Below are positions 42,306-50,634 of a stretch of DNA of 64,000 bases, piece after piece. The translations under genes and the position numbers were made by a program. The stretch's first letter is position 1, and the number at the start of each line of letters is the position of its first letter. Under the pieces are notes generated by a model. It saw only the letters and a list, made by a program, of their open reading frames with translations, was not told the DNA's origin and did not search any database. The DNA lies in contig JAHLLK010000001.1 of the NCBI GenBank assembly GCA_020444165.1, positions 124,001-188,000 on the forward strand. The letters run 5' to 3'. The DNA is from Deltaproteobacteria bacterium (GTDB lineage: Bacteria; Desulfobacterota; Desulfarculia; Desulfarculales; Desulfarculaceae).

Positions 42306-43376
42306 ATGCGAGAGATGTCTGTAAGCCTGCCCGATCTGGGCTGGAACCAGTTTTATCAAGCCCAACTCAGTCTGGAAGAAATGGAGACCGGCCAGCCGGC
42401 CCGGGTGCTGGCCGCCCACCGCGGCGAGGTGGCGGTGTGGCACGAGGCCGGCACCGCCCAGGTGCCCCTGCCTGGGGTGTGGCGGGACCGCCCGCCCGAG
42501 GAGCTGCCCACGGCCGGGGACTGGCTCCTCTTGGACCGGGACACCGGCCGGCCCCTGCGGCTCCTGGACCGCCAGAGCCTGATCCTGCGCCGGGCCGCCG
42601 GGCCCCTGGCCGTGCGGCAGCCCCTGGCCGCCAACCTGGACACCCTGTTCGTGGTGTCCTCCTGCGTCCGGGATTACAACCCCTCCCGCCTGGAGCGTTA
42701 CATGGCCCTGGCCCTGGAGGCTGGGGTGTGGCCGGTGGTGGTGCTCACCAAGGCCGACCTGGTGGCGGACCCCGCGGCCTACGCGGCCGGCGCCCGGCGG
42801 CTCAGGCCCGATCTGGTGGTGGAGGTGCTGGACGCCCGCGAGCCCGGGGCCACGGCACCGCTCCTGGCCTGGTGCGGCAGGGGGCGGACCGTGGCCCTGG
42901 TGGGCTCCTCCGGGGTGGGGAAATCCACCCTGTTGAACAGCCTCGTGGGTGGCGAAATGGTGGAAGCCACCGGCCGGGTGCGGCGGGGCGACGGCAAGGG
43001 CCGCCACACCACCACGGCCCGCACCCTGCACCTCCTGCCGGGCGGCGGCCTGCTCCTGGACACCCCGGGGCTGCGGGAGCTGTCCCTGGACGAATGCGCC
43101 GAAGGGGTGGCCGAGGTCTTTCCGGAGATCACGGCCTGGGCCCGGGATTGCCGTTTCCGGGATTGCAGCCACACCGATGAGCCGGGCTGCGCGGTGCTGG
43201 CCGCCCTGGAGCGGGGAGAACTGGACTCCCGCCGCCTCGGCAACTACCGCAAGCTGTTGGCCGAGCAGCGGCGCAACGCCGAGACCCTGGTCGAGCGCCA
43301 CCAGCGGGACCGGGGTTTCGGCAAGATGGTCCGCGAGGTCTCGGCCCTGAAGAAGCGCACCCGGCACGGCCACTGA
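42306..43376 (+). CDS. rsgA: Small ribosomal subunit biogenesis GTPase RsgA
   Basis: The protein has 356 residues from the ATG at 42306 (GAGGGAT upstream). An N-terminal OB fold (about 35-95) is followed by the circularly permuted GTPase: G4 VLTKADLV, then G1 VGSSGVGKSTLLNSLVG, RRGDGKGRHTTTART (switch) and LLDTPGLREL (G3). A zinc knuckle, CRFRDCSHTDEPGC, and helices complete it. RsgA checks 30S decoding-site maturation. It stands alone. Confidence 0.95.
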   Translation: MREMSVSLPDLGWNQFYQAQLSLEEMETGQPARVLAAHRGEVAVWHEAGTAQVPLPGVWRDRPPEELPTAGDWLLLDRDTGRPLRLLDRQSLILRRAAGPLAVRQPLAANLDTLFVVSSCVRDYNPSRLERYMALALEAGVWPVVVLTKADLVADPAAYAAGARRLRPDLVVEVLDAREPGATAPLLAWCGRGRTVALVGSSGVGKSTLLNSLVGGEMVEATGRVRRGDGKGRHTTTARTLHLLPGGGLLLDTPGLRELSLDECAEGVAEVFPEITAWARDCRFRDCSHTDEPGCAVLAALERGELDSRRLGNYRKLLAEQRRNAETLVERHQRDRGFGKMVREVSALKKRTRHGH

Positions 43377-43943
43377 TCGCCAGCGGGGGAGGGGACCCGG
43401 CCGGGCCCCCTCCCCCTTCCCAAATTTCGCGGGCCGGACGCCTTTTTCACGCGCCTCTGCCCGGCCATAATCACCAAAGTTGACCGCACCAATTCTGGCT
43501 CCGGTCCGGGAAAGTCGGGGAGGGCTGCGGAAAAACCGCAGTGAAACAGAACCGAGATTCCAGGAAAGGTATTTGGCTTTAGATGTCCGATGGTTGGCCC
43601 CATCACCGCATGGCTGCGGGGGCCAGCCTGGGGACAACCGCTGGGAACAGCGGATATCCCGCCCTTTTATTCACCCGCGCTGCCCGATCGGGCTCGCCGG
43701 GCAATGGCCGGGTCCTACGTATAATAAAAAGTAATCGGACCCCACGAGGCCAAACGGTCAAAGCCAGGACTTCCTGTTCCGGCGAGCTACCCCGCCGCTT
43801 GGCCGCCCGCCCCTCCCAACCTGCCCCACGGCCTGCCGCCGACCCGGCCCCAAAGTCGGCCGGGTCGCGGCCCCCTTTACCGGCCCTGGTCCAAACCGCA
43901 GCCAGGGCCTGCGCAAAAACCGACCGGAAACGGAGGCTCAAGC
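43377..43943. other. Spacer between rsgA and the OsmC gene
   Basis: This 567-base stretch contains a small hairpin, CTGCGG-AAAAA-CCGCAG, near 43527, and a TATAAT box at 43720-43725 without a recognisable -35. The frames open here on both strands give Pro/Arg/Ala-rich translations with no domain or ribosome site, and I do not call a gene. The OsmC promoter is probably in the second half. Confidence 0.4.
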
Positions 43944-44513
43944 ATGGCTGACAGTGGAACCAGGAAGGGTGTCATCAACGGCGTGGACGTTGATGCCTTG
44001 TTCGCCACCATCGAGGCGGTAAAGGCCGATCCCGCCATCGCGGCTTTCAAATTCAATACCAAGAACCAATGGGTGATGGGCGGCCACAATCACGCCACCG
44101 TGCTGAACTTCTACGGCGCCAAAGAGGAGCATGCCCACGCCGCGGTTTTCGAGGCCGACGCCGACGAGCCGGCGGTGCTCCTGGGCACGGACAAGGGTCC
44201 CAACCCCGTGGAACACCTGTTGATCGCCGTGTCCGGCTGCGTCACCTCCGCCATCGTCTACCATTCCGCCGCCCGGGGAATCACCCTCCGGGGAGTCTCC
44301 TCCCGCCTGGAGGGCGATCTGGACCTGCGGGGCTTTTTGGGGATCTCGCCGGACGTGCCGGTGGGGTATCAGGAAATCCGCCTCTACTTCACCATCGACG
44401 CCGACCTCTCGCGCGAGGAGAAGGAAGCCCTGGTGCAGATGGGGGCCAAGTACTCGCCGGTTTTCAACACCATCAGCCACGCCACCCCGGTCAAGGCCCT
44501 GCTGGACAAGTAG
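43944..44513 (+). CDS. OsmC-family protein
   Basis: The 189-residue protein has an N-terminal extension (1-50), then the OsmC fold: NPVEHLLIAVSGCVTSAIVY with the first conserved Cys, SAARGITLRGVSSRLEGDLD and QEIRLYFTIDADLSREEKEA. At the position of the second catalytic Cys there is Ser: GAKYSPVFNTISHATPV. OsmC/Ohr peroxidases use a Cys pair against organic hydroperoxides; this branch keeps only one, so a classic Ohr peroxidase mechanism is doubtful. It precedes Rieske-like and PNPOx-like genes, suggesting a small redox-stress group. Confidence 0.85.
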   Translation: MADSGTRKGVINGVDVDALFATIEAVKADPAIAAFKFNTKNQWVMGGHNHATVLNFYGAKEEHAHAAVFEADADEPAVLLGTDKGPNPVEHLLIAVSGCVTSAIVYHSAARGITLRGVSSRLEGDLDLRGFLGISPDVPVGYQEIRLYFTIDADLSREEKEALVQMGAKYSPVFNTISHATPVKALLDK

Positions 44514-44571
44514 GTAAGCTGCCCGGGTCTGCCCACGGCCGCGCCGGGGCTTTCCCCGGAGCGGCCGGTTT

Positions 44572-44858
44572 GAGGCCGATTCATGGCAAATACAAATATA
44601 TTGTATTTAAAACAGTCTCATATGTCATATTTGGACGGTTAGTTGTGCGCCATCGGCCTCAAGCGGGCCACGCATCCACCCCAAGCAAGTTCCACTTGCT
44701 TGGGGACCCCGGGGATGGCCCGCCAAATCACGATCCTACAAGGCGGGTGATTTGTGAGTCTTGGCAAAAGCCGGGCCCCCAGCAAGCTCTGCTTGCTGGG
44801 GTGGAGTCACGCTTTTGCCAAAACTCCAAGATGCATGGTGCAGGACGCACCGTGCGTC
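44572..44858 (-). repeat. Modular palindromic repeat family 2, copy D
   Basis: This copy is inverted relative to A-C. It starts with GAGGCCGAT...ATCGGCCTC (44572-44580, 44652-44660) around an AT-rich loop with a perfect AAATACAA/TTGTATTT hairpin. Perfect 11-bp hairpins lie at 44679-44705 and 44777-44801. An 11-bp pair, TTGGCAAAAGC/GCTTTTGCCAA (44761-44771, 44811-44821), encloses the latter. GATGCATGGTGC/GCACCGTGCGTC follows at 44830-44858. It lies upstream of the Rieske-like gene and fills most of the 465-base spacer. Confidence 0.65.
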
Positions 44859-44905
44859 GCTCTCGGTATGGGGTTCACGTGGCAATCCCCTCCCTGGACC
44901 GGTTT

Positions 44906-44936
44906 TTTCACGCCCCGGCCGGCGCTGGGCTACAAT
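44906..44936 (+). promoter_or_regulatory. Possible promoter of the Rieske-like gene
   Basis: TACAAT at 44931-44936 within TGGGCTACAATG matches the -10 proposed for the nitroreductase gene. The -35 (TTTCAC at 44906-44911, 19 bases away) is weak. Confidence 0.28.
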
Positions 44937-44978
44937 GGGTGTTGTTGGCAGGGAAACCCAAGCGGGGAGAGGTGTTTT

Positions 44979-45383
44979 ATGAGTATTTGGCGAAAGATAT
45001 TGGGTATCTGTGATACCAAACCCCCGGCTGATCCCGGCTGCTGGAGCTGGGAGGGCGGCCGGGTGATAATTGACCTGGACCGGGCCGGCGAGCTGGACCA
45101 GCCGGGCGGCGGCCTGCGGCTGGAAGGCGGCGGCCTGCCCCAACGGGTCCTGGTGGTGCGGGACGAGGACGGCCGCTTTCATGCCTTCCACAATCGCTGC
45201 ACCCACGCCGGCCGGCGGCTGGACCCCCTGCCCGGGGGTGGTCAGGTACGCTGCTGCAGCGTGGGCCAGTCGGTGTTCGACGACACCGGACAGCCGCTTT
45301 CCGGCTCGGCCAAGAAAACCCTCCAGGTTTTCCCGGTGGAGCAGGACGGCCGGCGCCTCATGGTGAAACCCACGGTCGGCTAG
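44979..45383 (+). CDS. Rieske-like 2Fe-2S-fold protein with an incomplete cluster site
   Basis: The protein has 134 residues from the ATG at 44979 (GGGGAGAGG upstream). Box 1 is intact: NRCTHAGRRLDPLPGG (Cys-x-His). Box 2 should be Cys-x2-His, but reads VRCCSVGQSVFD, with two cysteines and no histidine. The rest has the Rieske fold (RVLVVRDEDGRFHAF before box 1, DDTGQPL after box 2). Cluster binding, if any, would need different ligands. It has no signal peptide or oxygenase catalytic domain, so it would be a soluble cytoplasmic protein. It follows OsmC and precedes a PNPOx-like gene. Confidence 0.75.
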   Translation: MSIWRKILGICDTKPPADPGCWSWEGGRVIIDLDRAGELDQPGGGLRLEGGGLPQRVLVVRDEDGRFHAFHNRCTHAGRRLDPLPGGGQVRCCSVGQSVFDDTGQPLSGSAKKTLQVFPVEQDGRRLMVKPTVG

Positions 45384-45468
45384 CCGCCCGAGGCAACCCC
45401 CTGGGCGCGCTCCCAGGGATCATCGGCGGGGCCCTCCCTGGGCCCGCCTGGCAAGCAAAGGAGAAGCC

Positions 45469-45891
45469 ATGGCCGATCTGAAGACGAAAATCCTGGCCAA
45501 ATTCACCGGCCCCACCCTCTCGGTGGTGGCCACGCTCACCCCGGACGGCAAGCCCTGGGCCCGTTACATCATGTGCACCATGGACGACAACCTGGTGCTG
45601 CGCTTCGCCACATTCACCCAGTCGCGCAAGGTGGCCCAGATAAATCAGAATCCCGAGGTGCACGTCACCGCCGGGGTGACCGACTTGGCTTCGGCCAAAT
45701 CCTATGTGCAAATCGCGGGCAAGGCCGTGATCAAGGACGACTCCGCCTCCAAAGAGGCCATGTGGTACGACGAACTGAAGGCCTATTTCTCCGGCCCCGA
45801 CGATCCCAACTACTGCGTAGGCGAGATCGTGCCCTACCACATCGAGTTCCAATCCATGGACGCCATGGAGCCCGAAGTCTGGGAGGCCTGA
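45469..45891 (+). CDS. Pyridoxamine 5'-phosphate oxidase-like flavin-binding protein
   Basis: The 140-residue protein has the split-barrel FMN fold of general stress protein 26 and PNPOx-like proteins: an opening helix, LSVVATLTPDGKPWARYIMC, LRFATFTQSRKVAQINQNPE and VGEIVPYHIEFQSMDAMEPE at the end. Residues specific to true PdxH are not evident, so pyridoxal phosphate synthesis is unlikely. A flavin- or F420-linked redox or stress role is more likely. A ribosome site, AAGGAG, precedes the ATG. Confidence 0.83.
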   Translation: MADLKTKILAKFTGPTLSVVATLTPDGKPWARYIMCTMDDNLVLRFATFTQSRKVAQINQNPEVHVTAGVTDLASAKSYVQIAGKAVIKDDSASKEAMWYDELKAYFSGPDDPNYCVGEIVPYHIEFQSMDAMEPEVWEA

Positions 45892-46274
45892 GGCCCGGCC
45901 CTGGTCTGCCCGAGGGGAGGGCCGGCGAGCCGGCTCTCTCCCCAGCTTGCTGACCAAGGCCGTCCCGGCCTTGGTCAGTTGCCAGGGGGCGCGAATTGCG
46001 GCGATTTTGCCAAATCACCGCCCTTCGGCGGGCCATCCCTGGCCCGCCCTCCCCACTCTTTCCGCCCCCTCCCGCGACCTGGTTTTTCTCCCCCCAAGGG
46101 CAAATATTGCTGCCGTGCCTGGCCCGGAGGCAGATTATTCCCCTAGACGCCGTGATTGGCCGGGACCAAGGTGTCGCCAAATCAGGTGGTTAGGCTCCCC
46201 GAATAACGGCACCCATTTTGCATGTCTTCCTGGTGGACAACAAGACTTCATCCTTCATGCACAGGAGGAAAGGC
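45892..46274. other. Spacer with a repeat remnant
   Basis: It has a perfect 12-bp hairpin, TGACCAAGGCCG/CGGCCTTGGTCA, at 45951-45977, which may end the OsmC-to-PNPOx unit. A remnant of repeat family 2 follows near 46007-46046 (TTTTGCCAAATCACCGCC, then GGCGGGCCATCCCTGGCCC). No gene is supported. Confidence 0.45.
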
Positions 46275-47576
46275 ATGCAGGTCTATCAAGGACAGGGGTA
46301 CTACCTCGTGCCCATTGCCCCGAATAACGGGACCGGAACCACGGCGCCCGATCTCGAAACCACCAACAAATTCCTGGAGCAGCTTTACGCCGCCCTGAAC
46401 AGCATCCAGGCCCAAAACGGCATCCTGGGTGACGAGTCGCAGGAGTTGGAGGCGGACACCACTCCCACCTACACCTACAGCCCGGCCCTGGTGGAAACCG
46501 ACCCGGTTTACGAGAGCACCGCCACCGAGGAGACCACGATTCCCGGGGAGACCACGGCCACCGGGGAAACCACGGCCACCGAGGAGACCGCGGCCACCGA
46601 GGAGACTACGGCGACCGGGGAGACTACGGCGACCACCGGCGCCACTTCCACCACCCTGGACGCCGAGACCATGGGCACCCTCATGGTTACCCTGACCAGC
46701 CTGCTCACCGAGCTGGTATCTCTGTTGGAGATGCTGATGCCCATGAGCGGCGAAGAGAGCGGGGAGGAAGCCGTGGAAGAGGTGGCTTCGTCCCACGGTG
46801 AGGCGGAGTCCACCCACTATGCCGAGGCGGAATCCACCCACTACGTGGAGGAGGAGACCGCGGCTGAAGAGACGGTGGTGGTGGCCGAGGAAGAAACCAC
46901 CCCGGTGGTGGCTGAGGAGGATACCCCGCCGGAAGAAGAGGTGGTGGGCAGCAAGGAAACCCTGGTTCCCGAGACCGCCACTCCGGCCGAGGACATCAAG
47001 GCACCCCACACCGTGGAGACCGATGCGGTGGACGACCCGGCCAAGTCTTTGGCCTCCTATCTGGACGGCCTGCGCGGTTCCTATGACGCGGCCGCCCACC
47101 CGGGTTACGACTCCTTTGACCAGTGGAAGAGCGCGGCCCTGCAAAGCCGGGCGAACATGGAAAACGTGCTCATGTCCACCTTGCAGGACGGAGCCAAGGG
47201 CACCGACGCCAGCCTGGAGCAGCTCCGTTCCTCCTACACCGCGGAAAGCTTCCCGCAGTACGCCAGCTTTGACGAGTGGAAGACCGCGGCGGCGGAGAAG
47301 GTGGGGCGGGTGCAGGCCCTGGGCGGCGAAGTGGCCGGGGCTCCGGCCAAGAGCCTGGTGCTGGAAGCCGAGATGGACACCTACCGCACCACCACGGCGA
47401 CCAAGGAGCCGGACGAGGCTACGGTGCAGGAGACCGAGGCGGCCCTGGGCGCCCTGAAGCAGGGCCAGGAATACGTGGCCTCCCTGGTGGGCGAGGGCGC
47501 CAAGGCCCCGGCCGCCAAGTACCCCGCCACGGCGGGTACGGACGGCGCGGCCAAGGCGGCTCAGGTCTACGCATAG
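46275..47576 (+). CDS. Acidic Thr/Glu-rich repeat protein of unknown function
   Basis: The protein has 433 residues from the ATG at 46275 (AGGAGGAAAGG upstream). Order: a short N-terminal domain (1-60) with MQVYQGQGYYLVPIAPNNG; a Thr/Glu low-complexity tract (about 80-125, repeats of TATEET/TATGET); a hydrophobic heptad-like helix (about 133-157, LMVTLTSLLTELVSLLEMLM); a second Glu-rich tract (about 160-235); and two related 33-residue units (about 258-290 and 313-345) with LRGSYDAAAHPGYDSFDQWK and LRSSYTAESFPQYASFDEWK. There is no signal peptide. I do not recognise a family. A strong terminator follows. Confidence 0.75.
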   Translation: MQVYQGQGYYLVPIAPNNGTGTTAPDLETTNKFLEQLYAALNSIQAQNGILGDESQELEADTTPTYTYSPALVETDPVYESTATEETTIPGETTATGETTATEETAATEETTATGETTATTGATSTTLDAETMGTLMVTLTSLLTELVSLLEMLMPMSGEESGEEAVEEVASSHGEAESTHYAEAESTHYVEEETAAEETVVVAEEETTPVVAEEDTPPEEEVVGSKETLVPETATPAEDIKAPHTVETDAVDDPAKSLASYLDGLRGSYDAAAHPGYDSFDQWKSAALQSRANMENVLMSTLQDGAKGTDASLEQLRSSYTAESFPQYASFDEWKTAAAEKVGRVQALGGEVAGAPAKSLVLEAEMDTYRTTTATKEPDEATVQETEAALGALKQGQEYVASLVGEGAKAPAAKYPATAGTDGAAKAAQVYA

Positions 47577-47677
47577 GCCGGGAGGAGCTGTCCCCCGGTC
47601 ATTTCCTCCTGGCCCGGCAGACGTCGGAGCCAGCCGGGGGCCAGGACCACGCGGGTGGGACGAGAGACCTGAATGGC

Positions 47678-47714
47678 GCAGGCGGCGGAGTTGCTCCGCC
47701 GCCTGCTTCTTTTT
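47678..47714 (+). terminator. Intrinsic terminator after the acidic protein gene
   Basis: A perfect 12-bp stem, GCAGGCGGCGGA/TCCGCCGCCTGC, with a 5-base loop is followed directly by TTCTTTTT. It lies about 100 bases past the stop, between convergent genes. Confidence 0.8.
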
Positions 47715-47733
47715 GGTCGGTGCCTCGCGGGAG

Positions 47734-48738
47734 CTAGTGCTCGGCGTAGCCCCCGCCGGCCTTGCCCCGGAACACCCGGTAGAGAAAAAGGTTGTAGGCC
47801 GCCATCACCGGCAGGAAGATGGCCACACCCACCAGCATGACTTGCAGGGTGATGATTGGCGAAGCCGTGGCCGCCACGGTGAGGTCCGGGGGAGCCACGT
47901 AGGGGAACATGCTGCCCGCCAGGCCCAGGCTGAGGAAAAGCCCGCCCAGCCGGCTCCATAGCCCCAGGCCCCCGGCCTCTGGCCGGGCCAGTTGGCGCGC
48001 CGTCACGCCCAGGAACACCAGCCCCAAGAGGAGGGGCAAGAGGCTGTAGAGGAAACCAGGCCAGGCCAGCCAGTTGGCGGTGAGGAAGGGATAGCGCCCG
48101 CGGAGCCAGAGGAACAGGCCCAGGGCGGCCAGCACCGCCGCGAGCAGGGAGAGGAGGGCCCAGCGCCGGTTGGCCAGCGCCAGAGGCCCCTCGGCCTTGT
48201 CCACCAGGTGACAAGCTCCCAGAAACACGCACAAAAGCACCACGGCCCCGGCGATGGCCAGCCCCAGGGGCGAGAGCCAGCGCCAGCCCACCGAGGCAAA
48301 GGCGGCCGGCGAGAGCCCGTTCAGCCAGCCGCCCAGGACAAACCCCAGGGCCAAGGCGGTGAGCAGGCTGCCCAGCCCGAAAGCCAGCGCGGTCACGGGC
48401 TGATGAACCACGGACTCATGGAACTCGAGGCCCACTCCCCGGGCCATCAGCCCGAACAACAAGAGCGCCACCGGCAGATACAGGGCCGACAGGGCCAAGC
48501 TGTACACCCCGGGAAAGGCCCCGAACAGCATGCCCCCGGCCACCACCAGCCAGGTGAGGTTGGCGTGCCACACCGGGGCCACGCTGGCCATGAGGGTCTT
48601 CTTGGCCGCCTCCTCCGGGGTGAACAGGGAGATTATCCCCACCCCCAGGTCAAAGCCGTCCATGACCAGGGCCAGAGCCAGGAAAAGGCCCACCAGGAAG
48701 AACCACAAGTTGCCCAGATTGGCGTTCAGGATATCCAT
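47734..48738 (-). CDS. cydB: Cytochrome bd oxidase subunit II
   Basis: The 334-residue, eight-helix membrane protein opens with NLWFFLVGLFLALALVMDGF and DLGVGIISLF, the CydB signature, followed by SVAPVWHANLTWLVVAGGML. It is shorter than E. coli CydB (379) but within the family range. It forms the heterodimeric quinol:O2 oxidoreductase with CydA, one base upstream. In an anaerobe this oxidase is typically used for oxygen removal. Confidence 0.94.
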   Translation of the reverse strand: MDILNANLGNLWFFLVGLFLALALVMDGFDLGVGIISLFTPEEAAKKTLMASVAPVWHANLTWLVVAGGMLFGAFPGVYSLALSALYLPVALLLFGLMARGVGLEFHESVVHQPVTALAFGLGSLLTALALGFVLGGWLNGLSPAAFASVGWRWLSPLGLAIAGAVVLLCVFLGACHLVDKAEGPLALANRRWALLSLLAAVLAALGLFLWLRGRYPFLTANWLAWPGFLYSLLPLLLGLVFLGVTARQLARPEAGGLGLWSRLGGLFLSLGLAGSMFPYVAPPDLTVAATASPIITLQVMLVGVAIFLPVMAAYNLFLYRVFRGKAGGGYAEH

Positions 48739-48739
48739 G

Positions 48740-50146
48740 TCAGGCCGCCTTTGGCTGGGCCGCCGCCTGGCTGGCCCGCTTGGGGGACTCCGGCGTCAGG
48801 TCCGGTCCCTTTTGAAGGATGCGCCGCGCCGCGACCAGGAAGGCCACCAGCAAGAGGGTGTAAACCGTGGCATAGGCCGCCAGCGTCAGGCCCACCTCGC
48901 TGGCGGGCAGGGCCGAGGCCACCTCCTTGGTGCGCACCTGGTTGTAGATGATCCAGGGCTGCCGCCCCACCTCCCGGGTCACCCAGCCGGTGAGCACCGC
49001 CACATAGGCCGCCGGGCCGGCCGCCAGCCAACTCGCCAGGAGCCATTTGCGCTGGGTCAACCCCGTGGGGGTGAGGCCTCCCTTCTTCCAGACCCAGGCG
49101 GTCAGGAGCATCAGGAGGATCAAGGCGGAGCCGATGGCGAACATGATGCGGAAGCTGTAAAACACGATCCACACCGGCGCCTGGTCGTCGAGGGGGAACT
49201 CGGTCAGGCCCCGCACGCTGCCGGTCAGGGAGCGGGTGACGATCAGGCTGAGGCCGTAGGGGATCTCCAGGGACCAGACGTTGTCCTGCTTGGCTTGGTC
49301 GGGCCAGGCCAACAGCTTCCAGGCGGCGGGTTGCCCCGGCGGGTTGGTGTGCCAATGGGCCTCCACCGCGGCCAGCTTGGCCGGCTGATACTTGGCCACG
49401 GACAGGCCGGAGGAATCGCCCAGCACGAACTGCAAAGGGGCCAGGGCCACCGCGGCCACCAGGGCCAGCTTGAAGGTCCGGAGGAAGAACTCCGCGTGGC
49501 GGTTCCGCCAGATATACCAGGCGCTGACGGCCCCCACCGCAAAGGCGGTGGTCTCCAGGCAGGCCACCCACATGTGGCTGACGCCCCAGAAGGCGTCGGG
49601 GTTGAAGATGGCGGCCAGGTAGTCGGTGACCACGAAGCGGCCGTTTTCAAAGTGGCCGCCGGCCGGGGTCTGCATCCAGGAGTTGGCCACCATGATCCAG
49701 AAGGCCGACAAGGAGGCCCCCAGGGCCACCATGGCGGTGCTGAACAGGTGCAGGCCCTTGGGCACCCGCTTCCAGCCTAGGAGCATCACGCCCAAAAAGC
49801 CCGCCTCCAGCATGAAGGCCATGGCTCCTTCAAAGCCCAGCACGTTGCCGAAGAAGCCGTTGGTCTGGTCGGCGAAAGGCCCCCAGTTGGTCCCGAATTG
49901 GAACTCCAGGGGCAAGCCGCTGGCCACGCCCACCGCGAAATTCAGGAGAAACAGCTTGCTCCAAAACCGGGCGTGCTGATAGTAGGCTTGCTCCCCGGTT
50001 TTCAGCCACATAGCCTCCAGCACCACCAGCATGATACTGAGCCCGATGGAGGCCAGGGGCCAGAGGATGTGGAAAGCGGTGGTGAGGGCGAACTGCAAAC
50101 GGGAAAGCGTGACCGGGTCGCTCAGGTTCTGCCATAGTTCCGACAT
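48740..50146 (-). CDS. cydA: Cytochrome bd oxidase subunit I
   Basis: The protein has 468 residues from the ATG at 50146; the frame continues upstream but has no better start. The heme b595 ligand His is in LSRLQFALTTAFHILWPLAS, a second ligand His in WGVSHMWVACLE, and the quinol-site motif is GRQPW within TREVGRQPWIIYNQVR. At 468 residues it is of the short Q-loop type, shorter than the 522 of E. coli CydA. It reduces O2 with quinol electrons across the inner membrane. Genes for the CydDC assembly transporter are not in the window. Confidence 0.94.
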   Translation of the reverse strand: MSELWQNLSDPVTLSRLQFALTTAFHILWPLASIGLSIMLVVLEAMWLKTGEQAYYQHARFWSKLFLLNFAVGVASGLPLEFQFGTNWGPFADQTNGFFGNVLGFEGAMAFMLEAGFLGVMLLGWKRVPKGLHLFSTAMVALGASLSAFWIMVANSWMQTPAGGHFENGRFVVTDYLAAIFNPDAFWGVSHMWVACLETTAFAVGAVSAWYIWRNRHAEFFLRTFKLALVAAVALAPLQFVLGDSSGLSVAKYQPAKLAAVEAHWHTNPPGQPAAWKLLAWPDQAKQDNVWSLEIPYGLSLIVTRSLTGSVRGLTEFPLDDQAPVWIVFYSFRIMFAIGSALILLMLLTAWVWKKGGLTPTGLTQRKWLLASWLAAGPAAYVAVLTGWVTREVGRQPWIIYNQVRTKEVASALPASEVGLTLAAYATVYTLLLVAFLVAARRILQKGPDLTPESPKRASQAAAQPKAA

Positions 50147-50229
50147 TTGGTCTCCAAGCTGGGACTGGAGGGACACGGAGGGGCAAATCCCGGCTGCGCC
50201 GGGGCCAGGGACCCCCTCTATAACTAAAA

Positions 50230-50259
50230 AGTATAAACGTATTGCGGTGGCGGGGACAA
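50230..50259 (-). promoter_or_regulatory. Predicted promoter of cydAB
   Basis: On the minus strand, TTGTCC (50259-50254) and TATACT (50235-50230) are 18 bases apart, about 84 bases before the cydA ATG. The -10 matches at five of six positions and the -35 at four. The rest of the 488-base divergent spacer (50147-50634) is GC-rich with no supported gene. Confidence 0.42.
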
Positions 50260-50634
50260 ACAACCATCCTGGCCGAGGAAAAAGGCGAACTGCCCGAACG
50301 GCTTGACTTAGCTGCGCGAGAACGGAAGAATGCACTTGCAGGGTTTGGGAAAACAGCCTGCCCGGCGCGCCACCACCCCACCCCGCCCCAGCCTCTCCCG
50401 GCGGAGAGATCCCGGGTGCGGGCGCCCCAAAGGGCGCTGACAAAAACGCAATTACAGGTTTGGCCAGACAGACAGAGGCCAGCCTTGGTTTGCTTGAGGC
50501 CCCCACGGCCTATTCCCCAGCCTGGGCGGGCGGTCAGCGCCGGAGCAGCCGTCCCGGTCAGGGAACGTCCCCCCAGGCGGCCCTGCCGCGTGGTAACCAG
50601 CCTCCCCGCCGCGAGGAGGGGCGGCCAGACAAGG

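Noticed and set aside
43720..43725. TATAAT box upstream of the OsmC gene as a promoter
   Set aside because: No -35 at any acceptable distance; recorded only in the spacer note.
43603..43941. Minus-strand 112-residue frame between rsgA and the OsmC gene
   Set aside because: No ribosome site, no domain, and composition typical of non-coding GC-rich DNA.
50147..50506. Upstream extension of CydA by 120 residues
   Set aside because: CydA normally begins just before the first helix; the chosen ATG gives that, and the extension has no homology-like content.
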